Assembly: GCA_037975125.1 (NCBI GenBank)
Contig: CM075852.1
Span: 3,832,214 to 3,896,213 of the forward strand
From: Latrodectus hesperus
Lineage: Eukaryota > Arthropoda > Arachnida > Araneae > Theridiidae
DNA: 64,000 nt
Direction: 5' to 3'
Positions 41,868 to 64,000 of the stretch are shown one piece after another (the first letter of the stretch is position 1; each line of letters opens with the position of its first letter). Under the pieces are notes generated by a model. That model was not told the origin of the DNA. It made no database searches and was given only the letters and a program-made list of their open reading frames with translations. A program made the translations under genes and the position numbers.

Positions 41868-42360
41868 CATGTAGAAATAAATGCCGATGTGTGAAACTTG
41901 TGTCTCCGATACGAAGGCGAGTCAATCTAACTTCAGAACTTCGTAACAATAAAACTGATAATGAGGTGAGGAATAAGAGAATGGTATGTAGTTTGTTGGC
42001 TATCTGCAAGTTCCACGATTCCTGCCGAATATTATGTATGAATCTCTTTATAGCCTTTCTCTCATCAGAGAGCGGAACCAATAGTAAAACTGGATCTGCT
42101 GCAGCCTTTGCAGCTGCGTCCGCTATCTCATTTCCTCCAAGACCCATGTGTCGTGGTATTCAGCAAAATATACTATTTCATACCTCTTGCCAGCAAGAGA
42201 ACTCAATGCTCTGAAAATTCTTGGCACAACAGGATGGCAGGTGAAGCTATTATTTCTCAATGCTTCTATAATACCCATGCTGTCAGTGTATATACAATAT
42301 TGATTACAACCATCTGAAATCACACTCTGAAGCGTGTAGTAGACGGGTTTTAGTATATAT
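41868..42360 (-). pseudogene. LINE ORF2 RNase H domain (part 1)
   Basis: The minus-strand frame 42360-42123 includes IYTDSMGIIEAL and RALSSLAGKRYEI. After a stop in place of a tryptophan, IPRHMGLGGNEIADAAAKAA follows, the classic RNase H HxGxxGNExAD block. The frame then continues through LTRLRIGDTSFTHRH, which in this LINE type precedes the C-terminal zinc-binding tail, and is cut by the hAT end at 41859. Stops and a frameshift make it non-functional. Confidence 0.85.
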
Positions 42361-44029
42361 TTGCGGTAAATTAATTTACAAGTGGAATTGGAGGTAAAAT
42401 ATTTTAAATGCTTCTAAATAGAAAAAGTAAAAATTAAAAAAAAAAAAAGATTGATAGACGCAGTGGTAATTTTCCCTTTCAATGACCGTAAGGCAATCGG
42501 CACTTTGTGAGGCACAATTGTTAAAATATAACTCAATAACACCCCTGGATAAATCTACATCGAATTTCTCTTCTTGCGATTAAGCACCCTTATATCCTTG
42601 TTTTTAAACGTAAAATGGTTGTTTCTTTCATTACAGTTGAGATCCTGAGTAGACCACTTTATTACGATTCTCATTGGTTTAAAATATCCATGACGTCAGA
42701 TAACGTTTCATCTACGTCATATCATATTGAAACGACATCGTCGATCCGACTTGTCGACGAATTTGCAAAGCGAAGTTCACCATAGAATGTCTGAAAATAT
42801 TGCTGAAGTTCATTTTGTTAATAAAACAATTTCTTATATAAAGGCCAACGGATTGGTTTGAGAATCCGTTTTCCATTGATTCAAGCCATTTAACACGTTG
42901 ACAATAGAACAGAGGAGAAAGCAAAACGTAAAAGACAAGTCAAAACATCCACATTATGGTTAGTTTAAATCAGCAAATTCAATTTTTCAAAAAAGGATTC
43001 AAATTTTTTTAAAATTTCGTTAATTCATAAAATTTTAAATTAATAATTTCAATATTTGTAAACAATCTCTTTTGAATCTTAATGATATCAGGAACTTTAA
43101 ATAAAATGGGAAATACCTGATTTTTCAAAATTTTATTTAAATTTTAACTAGATATTGAAACGAGCTTTTAATCTCCTTAAATATATTTGAATGGATTAGT
43201 AAATGAAAATATAAATCAAGATTTGTATTCTTTTCAGACTTTTTTATCCATGATTGTGTGAATTGCATATAAAGATATATATATTAAGTGATATTTTGTT
43301 TAAAACGTATTATGAAATAACTATATGGGAAAAATTTTATCAAACACTAGTTTAAATTCAACAATTAAGTATATACATAATTAGTCATTTACATTTTTAT
43401 GTAAATAAAATTACTCTGAGACCAAAAATAGTGAAAACAATTCAATCACTATAGAAGTATATATCATTTTTCTAAATGCAGTTTTTGTTTTACATGTGTG
43501 ACATTTTGTTAAAAAAAGTTTAAAGATCGGTTTATCTATTTGTAAAAAAATTCTTTTTCACGTTTCAAAACTAAAATATTCCTATTTGTTTTTACATGAT
43601 TTTTTTTTAAATTTTCTAAGTATTAATATAGTAAAGAACACAGTAATCCCACAAAAAATATCTACTTTTCTGCAAATTTTCAAAAATTGCACAAAAAACA
43701 TTTTATATTTCAGCTACTAATAGTTAAAATAACAATGTATGTTACAATTAAAATTAAACAATAATTTAGAATAAAATTATATTATCAACAAAGATATACA
43801 ATTTCACGAATAGGAAATTTTCAAGACGACAAATCAATTAAACTTTCGGAATATTATTCATTCATTTCCTTAAAATTACTCAGAAACTATTGAGAACGAA
43901 TCGGGGACTCAGATTAAATAAAAATTATGTTCGCATTGCCAAAGAAAGAGTATTATTATAGATTCAGTTTCAAAACATCGCTAAATTTATTGAGAAATAA
44001 ATTAAACTAAGTTTCTTAAATAAGTTATA
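42361..44029. other. AT-rich non-coding stretch with a promoter-like block
   Basis: No gene is recognised. The block 42480-42960 is GC-richer and carries promoter-like motifs (listed separately). The rest is plain AT-rich DNA. Confidence 0.55.
42690..42957 (+). promoter_or_regulatory. Possible promoter: CRE-like site and TATA box
   Basis: A CRE-type TGACGTCA lies at about 42692-42699 and a TATATAAAGG box at about 42836-42845, followed by GC-richer sequence and an ATG within TTATGGTTAGT near 42955, which could be a first short exon with a splice donor. This is only motif evidence in DNA with no recognised gene; an old LTR would look similar. Confidence 0.2.
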
Positions 44030-44178
44030 CACAGTCCAGTCACATTAATGTGACTACGACGTACTTTTGACGTCGACGTTAAATAATATATCACAGAAGG
44101 CAGGCGGTAGTACAGTGCGGTTGAGCATATATAAAGAGTGTATGAGGGTTTCGGGAAAACATTGCTATCATTGACATA

Positions 44179-45070
<892 letters not shown>

Positions 45071-45137
45071 TATATATTATAATAATAATAATATATATAT
45101 ATATATATTATTATTATTATTATTATTATTATTATCA
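45071..45137. repeat. (ATA)n/(TTA)n microsatellite
   Basis: An AAT run, a short TA run and a TTA run (to 45136) form a near-palindromic low-complexity block directly after the TA arrays. Confidence 0.9.
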
Positions 45138-47807
45138 GCACTCATAAAATAAATCCTTCGCATTGAAACAAATTAATACAGCATAAAACGTAGGTAAAAC
45201 CAAGTATTTTATACTAATATACCTTTGCTAGTTTTTTAATTTTTTTTTTCAAAATTGACAGAAAAATATTATGAAACTGGCCCATGTATATTTTATAGTT
45301 CGGAAAGCAATATTATTTGAATATTAAAATAATTGTTTTAAAATTACACACTTTAAATTAAAAATATATACTTCATTAAAATAAGTGCTAATATTCTTTA
45401 AACTCTAAAAACATTTTAACAAATTAATTTTGAGAGTTCAGCTGACTAAAAATTATTTTTACAAGTACATGGTAATAAAATAATCACACAAAACTAGAAG
45501 TAATAACATCCTAGACTAGTTTTTTGGTTCATAGGAAAATAAACAAACATTTTTTTTATTGTTGCACTAGAAACGGTTGAATTTTTGAATTAAAAATTCG
45601 TGTTGCCACATGGTCATGCCATAGATCAATAAGTTTTTAAAATATTTTTCTATTATATTTTTTTACTAATTATTTATGACGAATTGACAGTTTTCATTAA
45701 ATTAATTTCTTTAATGTTTAGATACATATTAATTTCAAAAATGATAAGATTTGATAAAACTTAATGAATTACAGAATTATATTTGCTGAGTCAAAATAAA
45801 TTAAGTTTTTTAGATTCAACATTACATATTATACATAGTATAACAAAAGCATTAAACTTCTGATACGCTTATTTTCTTTCTTACAGGTTCCATGATATGA
45901 AGGTAGAGAATTTTGATTTAGATAGAGAAATTTCTAATCTTTCTACCTAATAATCTAATGTATTATTTACCACTTAGAAAGCACTGAAATATAGCAGTGA
46001 TGTCTTGAAAAAGAATGTTATAAAATAATCTAGCATTCAAATACATAACTTGCTGATCGAAAATTTGAAATCATTTTAAGAAAATCTATGTGCCTTGACT
46101 TGGTTAAATGATTCTTTAATATCAGTTCTGTGTATTTCTATTTAGATTTGTAAACATTTATTAATTTATGTATAATCGTGCAATCGTGCAGAGATGAACT
46201 TCGTCTATACTGGTAAAATTGGGAAAAGATGGTATGTAATTTAAATAATGTAACTCTTTTTTAATCCTTGGGAAATAAAATGATAAGTATTTTTAAGGAT
46301 GTTATTTTCCAAAATATATAGGAGATCTCTCAAATTCACCAATTAATTAATGAATATATAACTAAATAATTATATTGGGAAATTAAAGAAGGCTATATAA
46401 TTAAGATTTTTTCTTTGTTCATCGAGAAGTATTCTTTCTAAAAAATATACTTCTTTCAGGGAATCATCTGTGTTTGTCCTCTGCTATAAAAACAGACTAT
46501 AAAACAAAACAGTTGAGCCCGATTCACCTACAGAAGACTTACGGATTTACGATCTTCGATCGTAAAACCTATGGAATGAAACTTCTTTTTCGGTGATTCA
46601 GTTAAAAATAACTGTTCTTGTAGCGATAGTCATACTAGTTTCAGTAAAATTTTCTGCACGAATCAGCAAAGTATTGAAATAACAAAATACGAACAGCTAA
46701 CAGAAGAGAAACTTCAACTGAAAGTGATTTCGTTGCACTTCTTTTGTTATGGAGTCAAACTTTCTCCAAACAACTTAGTATTTTCAATTCGTAATAAGGC
46801 TTTACGCAGCTTATTAAAATTTAATACTCGTTAAAAAGAAGCATCAGATAAAATTAACAATATAAGATTAGGGATAAAAAATCTGTTATATTAACAATTT
46901 TTTTACAAAAATGCACCAAATGTAATTGTTAAGTATGCAAATTATACTTCCATAAACTGTGCAGTATATGTAGAAAAATATAGATACATTTTGTAAGAAA
47001 ATGTTTAAATCGAACAAATTATATCTCATTACATAAAATATAATTTTCTTATTTTGAAAGCATCCATATTTATTGATCAAATAAATTGAGTTAGATAAAT
47101 GCAATGCTTTTACAGATACTAATAATTTCTGCTGACTAGAATACTAAATTCATTCATCCAGCATATTAGTCAAAATTGCAGTCAAATAGTGTAATGAGTA
47201 TTTAAATTTAACATACTCTTTTAATGCCTTTTCTTATCAGTGGTTCAATGATTATTTGGATTTTACAAAACATTGTAAGAACTTTGCATGACTTCTCAGC
47301 AAGATGGCTTTCAGCTAGATCAGCACTACTGAATTAACACATATAAATGTAGTTAAAGTAAATTGAACTCTTAAATTCAGTATTCATTTATAAATAGGCT
47401 TCTAAAACTCAAGTTTCTGTACGTATTATGAGTCAGAAATGTAAAGAAATTTAATAGGAACTAAGAAATCTACTTTTATCAAGAAGCTTTCTAAGTAAAC
47501 CCACTCAGGGTTGTACAAAACTGACCACAACCAATATTAACCTGCTATTTAATAGCTGGAACAATGGGGACAGACGTCTTGAAGATGCTGGATGTAACTA
47601 CAGGAAGACTTCTAACTGCACTTGTGTAAGAGAATCACGATTCCAACCAGCAAAGTGCATGTAAATCAACAAATATTATACTCAGAAATTTAAAAAAAGC
47701 TTTAAGTTATACTCTATTAATTTAAAATTTATCAAATACTAGATAATAAACACAAATTTCTTAGTACAAATTCAGTGCATTTCACTTTTCCTTCACTTTT
47801 TCTTTTA
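45138..47807. other. AT-rich non-coding stretch with a hairpin
   Basis: No gene is recognised. TATAAAAA-type boxes near 46483-46505 are followed by a perfect 9-bp hairpin at 46546-46566 (TTTACGATC, loop TTC). A GC-richer patch at about 47480-47660 has no recognisable coding content. Confidence 0.5.
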
Positions 47808-47819
47808 CAAAGAAATATT

Positions 47820-48120
47820 TTTTCAACGGTGGGCACATGGGTGACGAACCCTTTGCCACAACTAGACTATAAACTGCTACTCACGCCAGCAGGCATCTGA
47901 GAACCAAGTCACGGAGGCGAGTAGCGTTGCCCGGGCCATATCATCACAAACCCGTTTATAGGGTGGGCCACATTCATACATCATCACAGAAGAAAGGACA
48001 CAGAAACACAGAGAGAACAGAGAAAGAAAGTAACATCCATGCTCGAATTGGGATTTGAACCCGGGGCCCACAGCTCAAGAGTCAGGAACGCTAACCACTC
48101 AGCCTTCGGTTGGCTTTTGC
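47820..48120 (-). mobile_element. tRNA-derived SINE
   Basis: A perfect 12-bp duplication CAAAGAAATATT flanks the 301-bp element (47808-47819 and 48121-48132). On the minus strand the head carries an A box AGGCTGAGTGG (about 48095-48105) and a B box GGGTTCAAATCCC (48050-48062) at tRNA spacing, so it is transcribed by RNA polymerase III. The element ends in a short A-run. Its body does not resemble the AAC-tailed SINEs elsewhere in the window, so it is a separate family. Confidence 0.88.
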
Positions 48121-48132
48121 CAAAGAAATATT

Positions 48133-58758
<10,626 letters not shown>

Positions 58759-58829
<71 letters not shown>
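58759..58829. repeat. (TA)n microsatellite
   Basis: About 35 TA units, preceded by two imperfect AACTAAATATATAT units. Confidence 0.95.
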
Positions 58830-58832
<3 letters not shown>

Positions 58833-61800
58833 AATGTTTTTGCTATAATGTCTTTTATAATTTCCTGTTTTTCAAATCAAGCAACATAGTTTCTCATTGA
58901 ATTACTTAGAATCTCATTTATTCTACATTTAAAATAACTGACATCCAAACATTTATTGATAGAATTTACTTTTTCACGAACTTAGGAAATATATTCATAA
59001 CTAATAATATTTAAAAAAATCAAATGCTAACTAAAATGAATTGTGCTAACTATAATATTTGATTTTTATTTAATTATTATATTTATGTCGATATATAATA
59101 TTTTCTAGTAGTTATTTATTTTAATTCTTTCAAATATTTAATATTATTAGAATTTTTAATGCATATTGATGATATTTCAGTAAAAATATGCTTTATTTAC
59201 AGGAATTATCTTCAAAATTTTATGATTTTAAAATTGCTTAAGATATTTATTATTTGAATTTTTATGTTTAAAAATTCATATTAAAATAGAATATTCATAT
59301 TAAAATAGAAATAACACCTAAAAATGAAAATTAAATAATTAGAGAAATTGAAGTTTTAAACAATATGACACTTGAAATACTTAAAAGTATGTAATCTACG
59401 TAAAATGAAACACAGTAGGGAAAAAGGCTCTACGTATTGATAAACACAATTTGTTTTAGAGACGCACTTATTAATAAACATTTATTAGTTTTCCAGAAAT
59501 ACATCATGGCGTTTAATTTTATAAAAAATAAAACAGGAATTATAATAAAAAGGTATTGACAACATTAAAAAAATAAAATAACGTAACGTTGAAAAGAATG
59601 GTTATTTTGATAAGAAAACTTAGTTTTTAAGAAATACCCCAAATAGATTGTAAAAATGTTATTTTGGTCAATACAGAGAAATTTCATACCTACCGAAACC
59701 TAATCTGGTTTTTTATAAAGTATTTTATTAAGGTTTTTTGTTGTTTAATAATTTTACGAGCGACATAAATGATAAATTTTTATTTATAAAAGCAAATTCT
59801 ACTAACGTATTATTTAGAAAATATCTGATACTCTTATATAATTATAAAATATTTCTAAAAATATTAAATTTTATTTATTAATGATAAACTATTTGCTTAT
59901 GAAAAATAAGTTCCTTGTATAAGCAATACCATTTTTATAATCTCACTTAAAGGTATTCGTAAATAACAGATAAAATTTCATTGTGTTATTGCATATGAAA
60001 AAATACATACAAATACTTAAATGAAAGGACAATATTGGGTAATTTTCGGGAACATATGGTCAAAGGAAAAAGGCATAATGTTTTCTAAATAATAAGAAAC
60101 TGTTTTTTTTTAAATCAAAATTGTCGAGCCAAAAGTGAGAGTTAAGTATATATAATTAAGAAACACAAATAAATAACTTATTTTCCTAATGAAAAAAATC
60201 TTTTTTGAGAAAACTTATACCAACACTTATACTGGAGGACATACGTTTTTTGCAAATTTTATATCAATTGCTTGTCAGACTTAAATTTTTTTCCAAATAT
60301 TAAAGCTGTTCAACTGTTAATTAAAATTTTTCTAGGTAATAAGGCAATAATGCTTTAATAGTTTGAAGGATATCTTCTTAATTTTACAATGATATTTCTA
60401 TGTTTAAATTACTTTGAACTCCATTCCTTGAGTTGATCTTTTACTGAACGTTTGAAAAACATACATTTTTTGTTAACTAAGTATCTAAAATTTAATATTA
60501 TTTGAAATCGAGAGGATTTCACTAACAATTCCTGCACTAAAATGCAAATTATAAGAAATGTTAGCTCATAGCATACTAAAAATGATTGAAAAAATGGTAA
60601 CTTTTTATTGAAATATTAAACACAACAAGCAATAGATATTTCAGTATGCAATCAATATTTATTTCATTAATGCAGAATTTTTTTGTTGTTAAAAAGTAAC
60701 ATGACTTTCATAGTAAGTTCCATTTTTGAAGGTAACATAATTCTAAAAACTGATGTGAGTAGAAATTAAGATATTTTTCAAAAGAGATTCAATATTCGTT
60801 ACTCTCGAATAAAGCTTGGATAAAAGTAGTTTATAAATGTAGTATTATTTCTTCAAAAGTTATCATTTATGCTGATTTTTTGTGAGTTTTTTTAAAAATT
60901 TTTTTCAAAGTTAGCATAAGAGATTTAAAAAAAATTCCTATTATCATTCTTTGTTAATAAACAATGCATGATTCTTGAATCATTCGCCTAAAGTTCTGGA
61001 AATCGTAGGACGACTGAGACATTAGCAAACAAAAAGTCATGTCTATCGTATTATAATAAGCTTTTAACTGAAAAGACTGCTTAACATATTTATTAATTTG
61101 CTTAGTGACACAGTTGGTGGAATGGATTTAGCAATGTTCAGACTCAAAGAATATGCACTTTGAGTACTGAGGGACAATTCTTTATTCCATCACAAAAGTC
61201 AGCCATAGATTACTTTTTGAACTCGTTGATAGTAACCAAGACAAACGAAGTCCAATCACATGCAAAACATATTGGACTGATGAAAATGAGACAAAAATCT
61301 AAGACAGCATCCTAATACTTAGAAGAGCATGTTGATTGATTTGTACTGGGTTTAGTCTTGCGTTATCTTGCTGATAAATATCATTTGGAATGACCAAAAA
61401 TAAGGGTTTTATTGTTTATTATTCTTGACAATTAATAGGACAATTAATGATAGGATTCATTTTTGTGATAGAATTCATTAGTAACAAAAATGAATCCTGT
61501 CATTAAACCACAACATCCATCCCAAAATTAACGGAGCCTGGGAAAACTATGTATTAAATTGCTTATAGGGGAATCCTCCAAAAAACAAGGATCGTTAAGT
61601 TATTAAAAACACAGTATTTATTAAAAAATGAATCTTCTCTTTAATTCCCTAATTCACAAAAATGAATGCTGTAATTAAGTCACTTACATAAAACTAATCA
61701 TGTCATTAAGCCACAACATTCATGTCAAAATGTAGTACGATTGAAAAAGCAATATGTCGACTGAATTTAAATACTAGAATTTTTTGAAGCTAAATGGAAA

Positions 61801-62052
61801 TTGTGGAGACCAATCTAAAGCAGGAGGCGTTTAATATATTCTGGTTGAATTGACTTGGTTCCTCAAATACCCGCTTCAACTGAATAAATGTTCGATCAAT
61901 TCTTTAGTGAAACGTTTAACAGTTCAGAGTTTGCTTATAGAAAATTCCACATTTTATCTAATCAGAAAGAGCTTTTTGACGATAAGTGTTTCTGAAGTAA
62001 GGAAGAAATGGAGAATGCAATTTGTTTCACATGAACTAGTAAGACAAAAGAG
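58830..62052. other. AT-rich non-coding stretch, with probable old repeat relics at its right end
   Basis: No gene to about 60950. From 60960 to 62050 the composition is less AT-rich and short motifs recur (for example GTCATTAA.CCACAACA near 61499 and 61708), suggesting decayed repeats. The hairpin at 61444-61506 is listed separately. The frame 61850-62098 is not recognised. Confidence 0.45.
61444..61506. repeat. Strong hairpin, 23-bp arms
   Basis: The arms 61444-61466 and 61484-61506 pair along their whole length, with one G-U wobble, around a 17-nt loop. The core is GGATTCATTTTTGT against its inverse. Confidence 0.8.
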
Positions 62053-62335
62053 GTTGTTGTTGCACCAGCATATTTATCTGCAGATATCCCAGAATTGAGC
62101 TCTTACCAGTTAGATGGAAGCAGCCAAGATTCTTTATAATTTAGAAGCAGGGACCAAACAGAGAACAACTCAATACTCTTGACTTACCACCTTATATGGA
62201 TTATTTCCCTTGGAAGATATTATATCATCAGTGAAATCAAACGCCATCAATGATAACGACAGATCTTTGGTTATGGATGGATTCAAAATTTTATCTTAAG
62301 ATAATGAGAACAATGCATTAACTAGGGGGTCACGG
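62053..62335 (-). mobile_element. Decayed SINE related to 44354-44634
   Basis: Same order of blocks as the 44354-44634 SINE on the minus strand: a (GTT)n-type tail at 62053, GAAGCAGGGACCAAACAG, TACTCTTGACTTACC, CTTGGA, then a degenerate B box (TTTTGAATCC, near 62279-62289) and an A-box remnant (CCTAGTTAATGC). Many substitutions and no clear target duplication mark it as old. Confidence 0.6.
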
Positions 62336-63461
<1,126 letters not shown>

Positions 63462-63658
63462 CTAAATTTATAATAAAACATGCTTTGAAAAAAGTAATTT
63501 TATTCAAATATTTAAATGGAATTTTTATTAGTTTGGATTTTGTATTTAGGTAAATTATTAGAAACATGAAAACATTTTGTAAGTAATAAAATAACAATAT
63601 AAATATTGTAAAACGATTATTAGAAGTCCTCCATTAAAAAACTAAATGATATAATAAA

Positions 63659-64000
63659 TTAATTATCACAGGCAATTACGCATTGCATGCGGGAGACGGT
63701 GGACAATGTCGCTGCACGCAACATGGCACGAGGGATGTTTCCAATCTCACGCCGTATAGAATCCTTTAAGTCTGACAATGCTTGAGGATTGCACAGATAA
63801 ACTCTGGATTTGAGATAGCCCCAAAACCAGAAATCCATAGGCGTCAGATCTGGGGATCGCGCAGGCCACGGAAAAGGATAATAGCGTGAGATGATGCGAT
63901 CACCAAAATGCTGATCCAGGAGCCTTTTAACTGACCTCGCTATATGTGGAGGTGCGCCATCTTGCATCCAAACAATGTCATTGAGTGCATTCAGCCGATG
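63659..64000 (-). CDS. Tc1/mariner-superfamily transposase, C-terminal part (runs off window)
   Basis: The minus-strand frame is open from the window edge to a stop at 63659-63661 (about 113 codons visible). It shows DIVWMQDGAPPH, which holds the second catalytic aspartate, then PWPARSPDLTPMDFWFWG, which holds the third acidic residue. I count 41 residues between them, a DD41D-type spacing rather than the D34D of classical mariner. The C-terminal region (NIPRAMLRAA) resembles a transposase family that I recall as common in spiders. The N-terminal half and one end of the element lie beyond 64000. No inverted repeat is evident before the nearby TA array. No stop or frameshift is visible in this part. 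Confidence 0.8.
   Translation of the reverse strand, partial: HRLNALNDIVWMQDGAPPHIARSVKRLLDQHFGDRIISRYYPFPWPARSPDLTPMDFWFWGYLKSRVYLCNPQALSDLKDSIRREIGNIPRAMLRAATLSTVSRMQCVIACDN

Larger units (their letters stand above)
36995..42360 (-). mobile_element. 5'-truncated Jockey-type LINE, split by a hAT transposon
   Basis: Two pieces, 41868-42360 and about 36995-37207, belong to one minus-strand LINE. The first carries the RNase H domain and the second the cysteine/histidine tail and 3' end. A hAT transposon (37208-41859) separates them and has duplicated 8 bp of the LINE. Reading across the gap after removing the insertion keeps the same protein family. The 5' end near 42360 is truncated, and I could not identify the LINE's own target duplication because its 3' side runs into a TA array. 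Confidence 0.85.

Overview
This window is AT-rich, gene-poor animal DNA, most likely from a spider. I infer this from the mix of transposon families (BEL/Pao, Jockey- and R1-type LINEs with RNase H, hAT with a CAG(C/T)GGTTCTTAACC terminus, Tc1/mariner relatives with long inverted repeats, piggyBac, tRNA-derived SINEs) and from the many long (TA)n arrays. These match my memory of orb-weaver genomes; no search was run. I see no host protein-coding gene that I can support. The recognisable coding sequence is all transposon-derived.

Layout. 1-5.6 kb: AT-rich with no gene. 5.7-6.6 kb: a non-autonomous Tc1/mariner-superfamily element with 128-bp inverted repeats sitting inside a (TA)n array. 8.6-10.3 kb: a 5'-truncated LINE tail (12-bp target duplication) split by a 960-bp piggyBac deletion derivative (TTAA duplication). 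16.5-18.6 kb: a tRNA-derived SINE, then a LINE copy that keeps both ends but has lost its middle (12-bp duplication). 22.4-23.8 kb: a second SINE (15-bp duplication) and a 254-bp hAT-like MITE (8-bp duplication). 25.2-26.2 kb: a TA array of about 1 kb. 29.0-35.3 kb: a complete, nearly unmutated BEL/Pao retrotransposon with matching LTRs, a 5-bp duplication and one open 1811-codon polyprotein. 37-42.4 kb: a three-level nest, with a gag-only LINE inside a hAT transposon inside the RNase H region of a Jockey-type LINE. 44.0-45.1 kb: a Tc1 relic split by a SINE and running into a duplicated, palindromic TA array. 47.8 kb: a third SINE (12-bp duplication). 48-63 kb: mostly anonymous AT-rich DNA with microsatellites, one decayed SINE and a strong hairpin. 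63.7 kb to the edge: the C-terminal part of a Tc1/mariner-superfamily transposase that runs off the window.

How the parts relate. The window records successive insertions, and most can be ordered because the target duplications are intact and the interrupted reading frames can be followed on both sides of the younger element. The BEL/Pao element is clearly the youngest large insertion. The gag-only LINE, whose 1.2-kb 3' region contains about 300-bp imperfect repeats, is the least ordinary item. Several transposon ends abut TA arrays, which fits TA target choice and/or array growth from duplicated TA targets.
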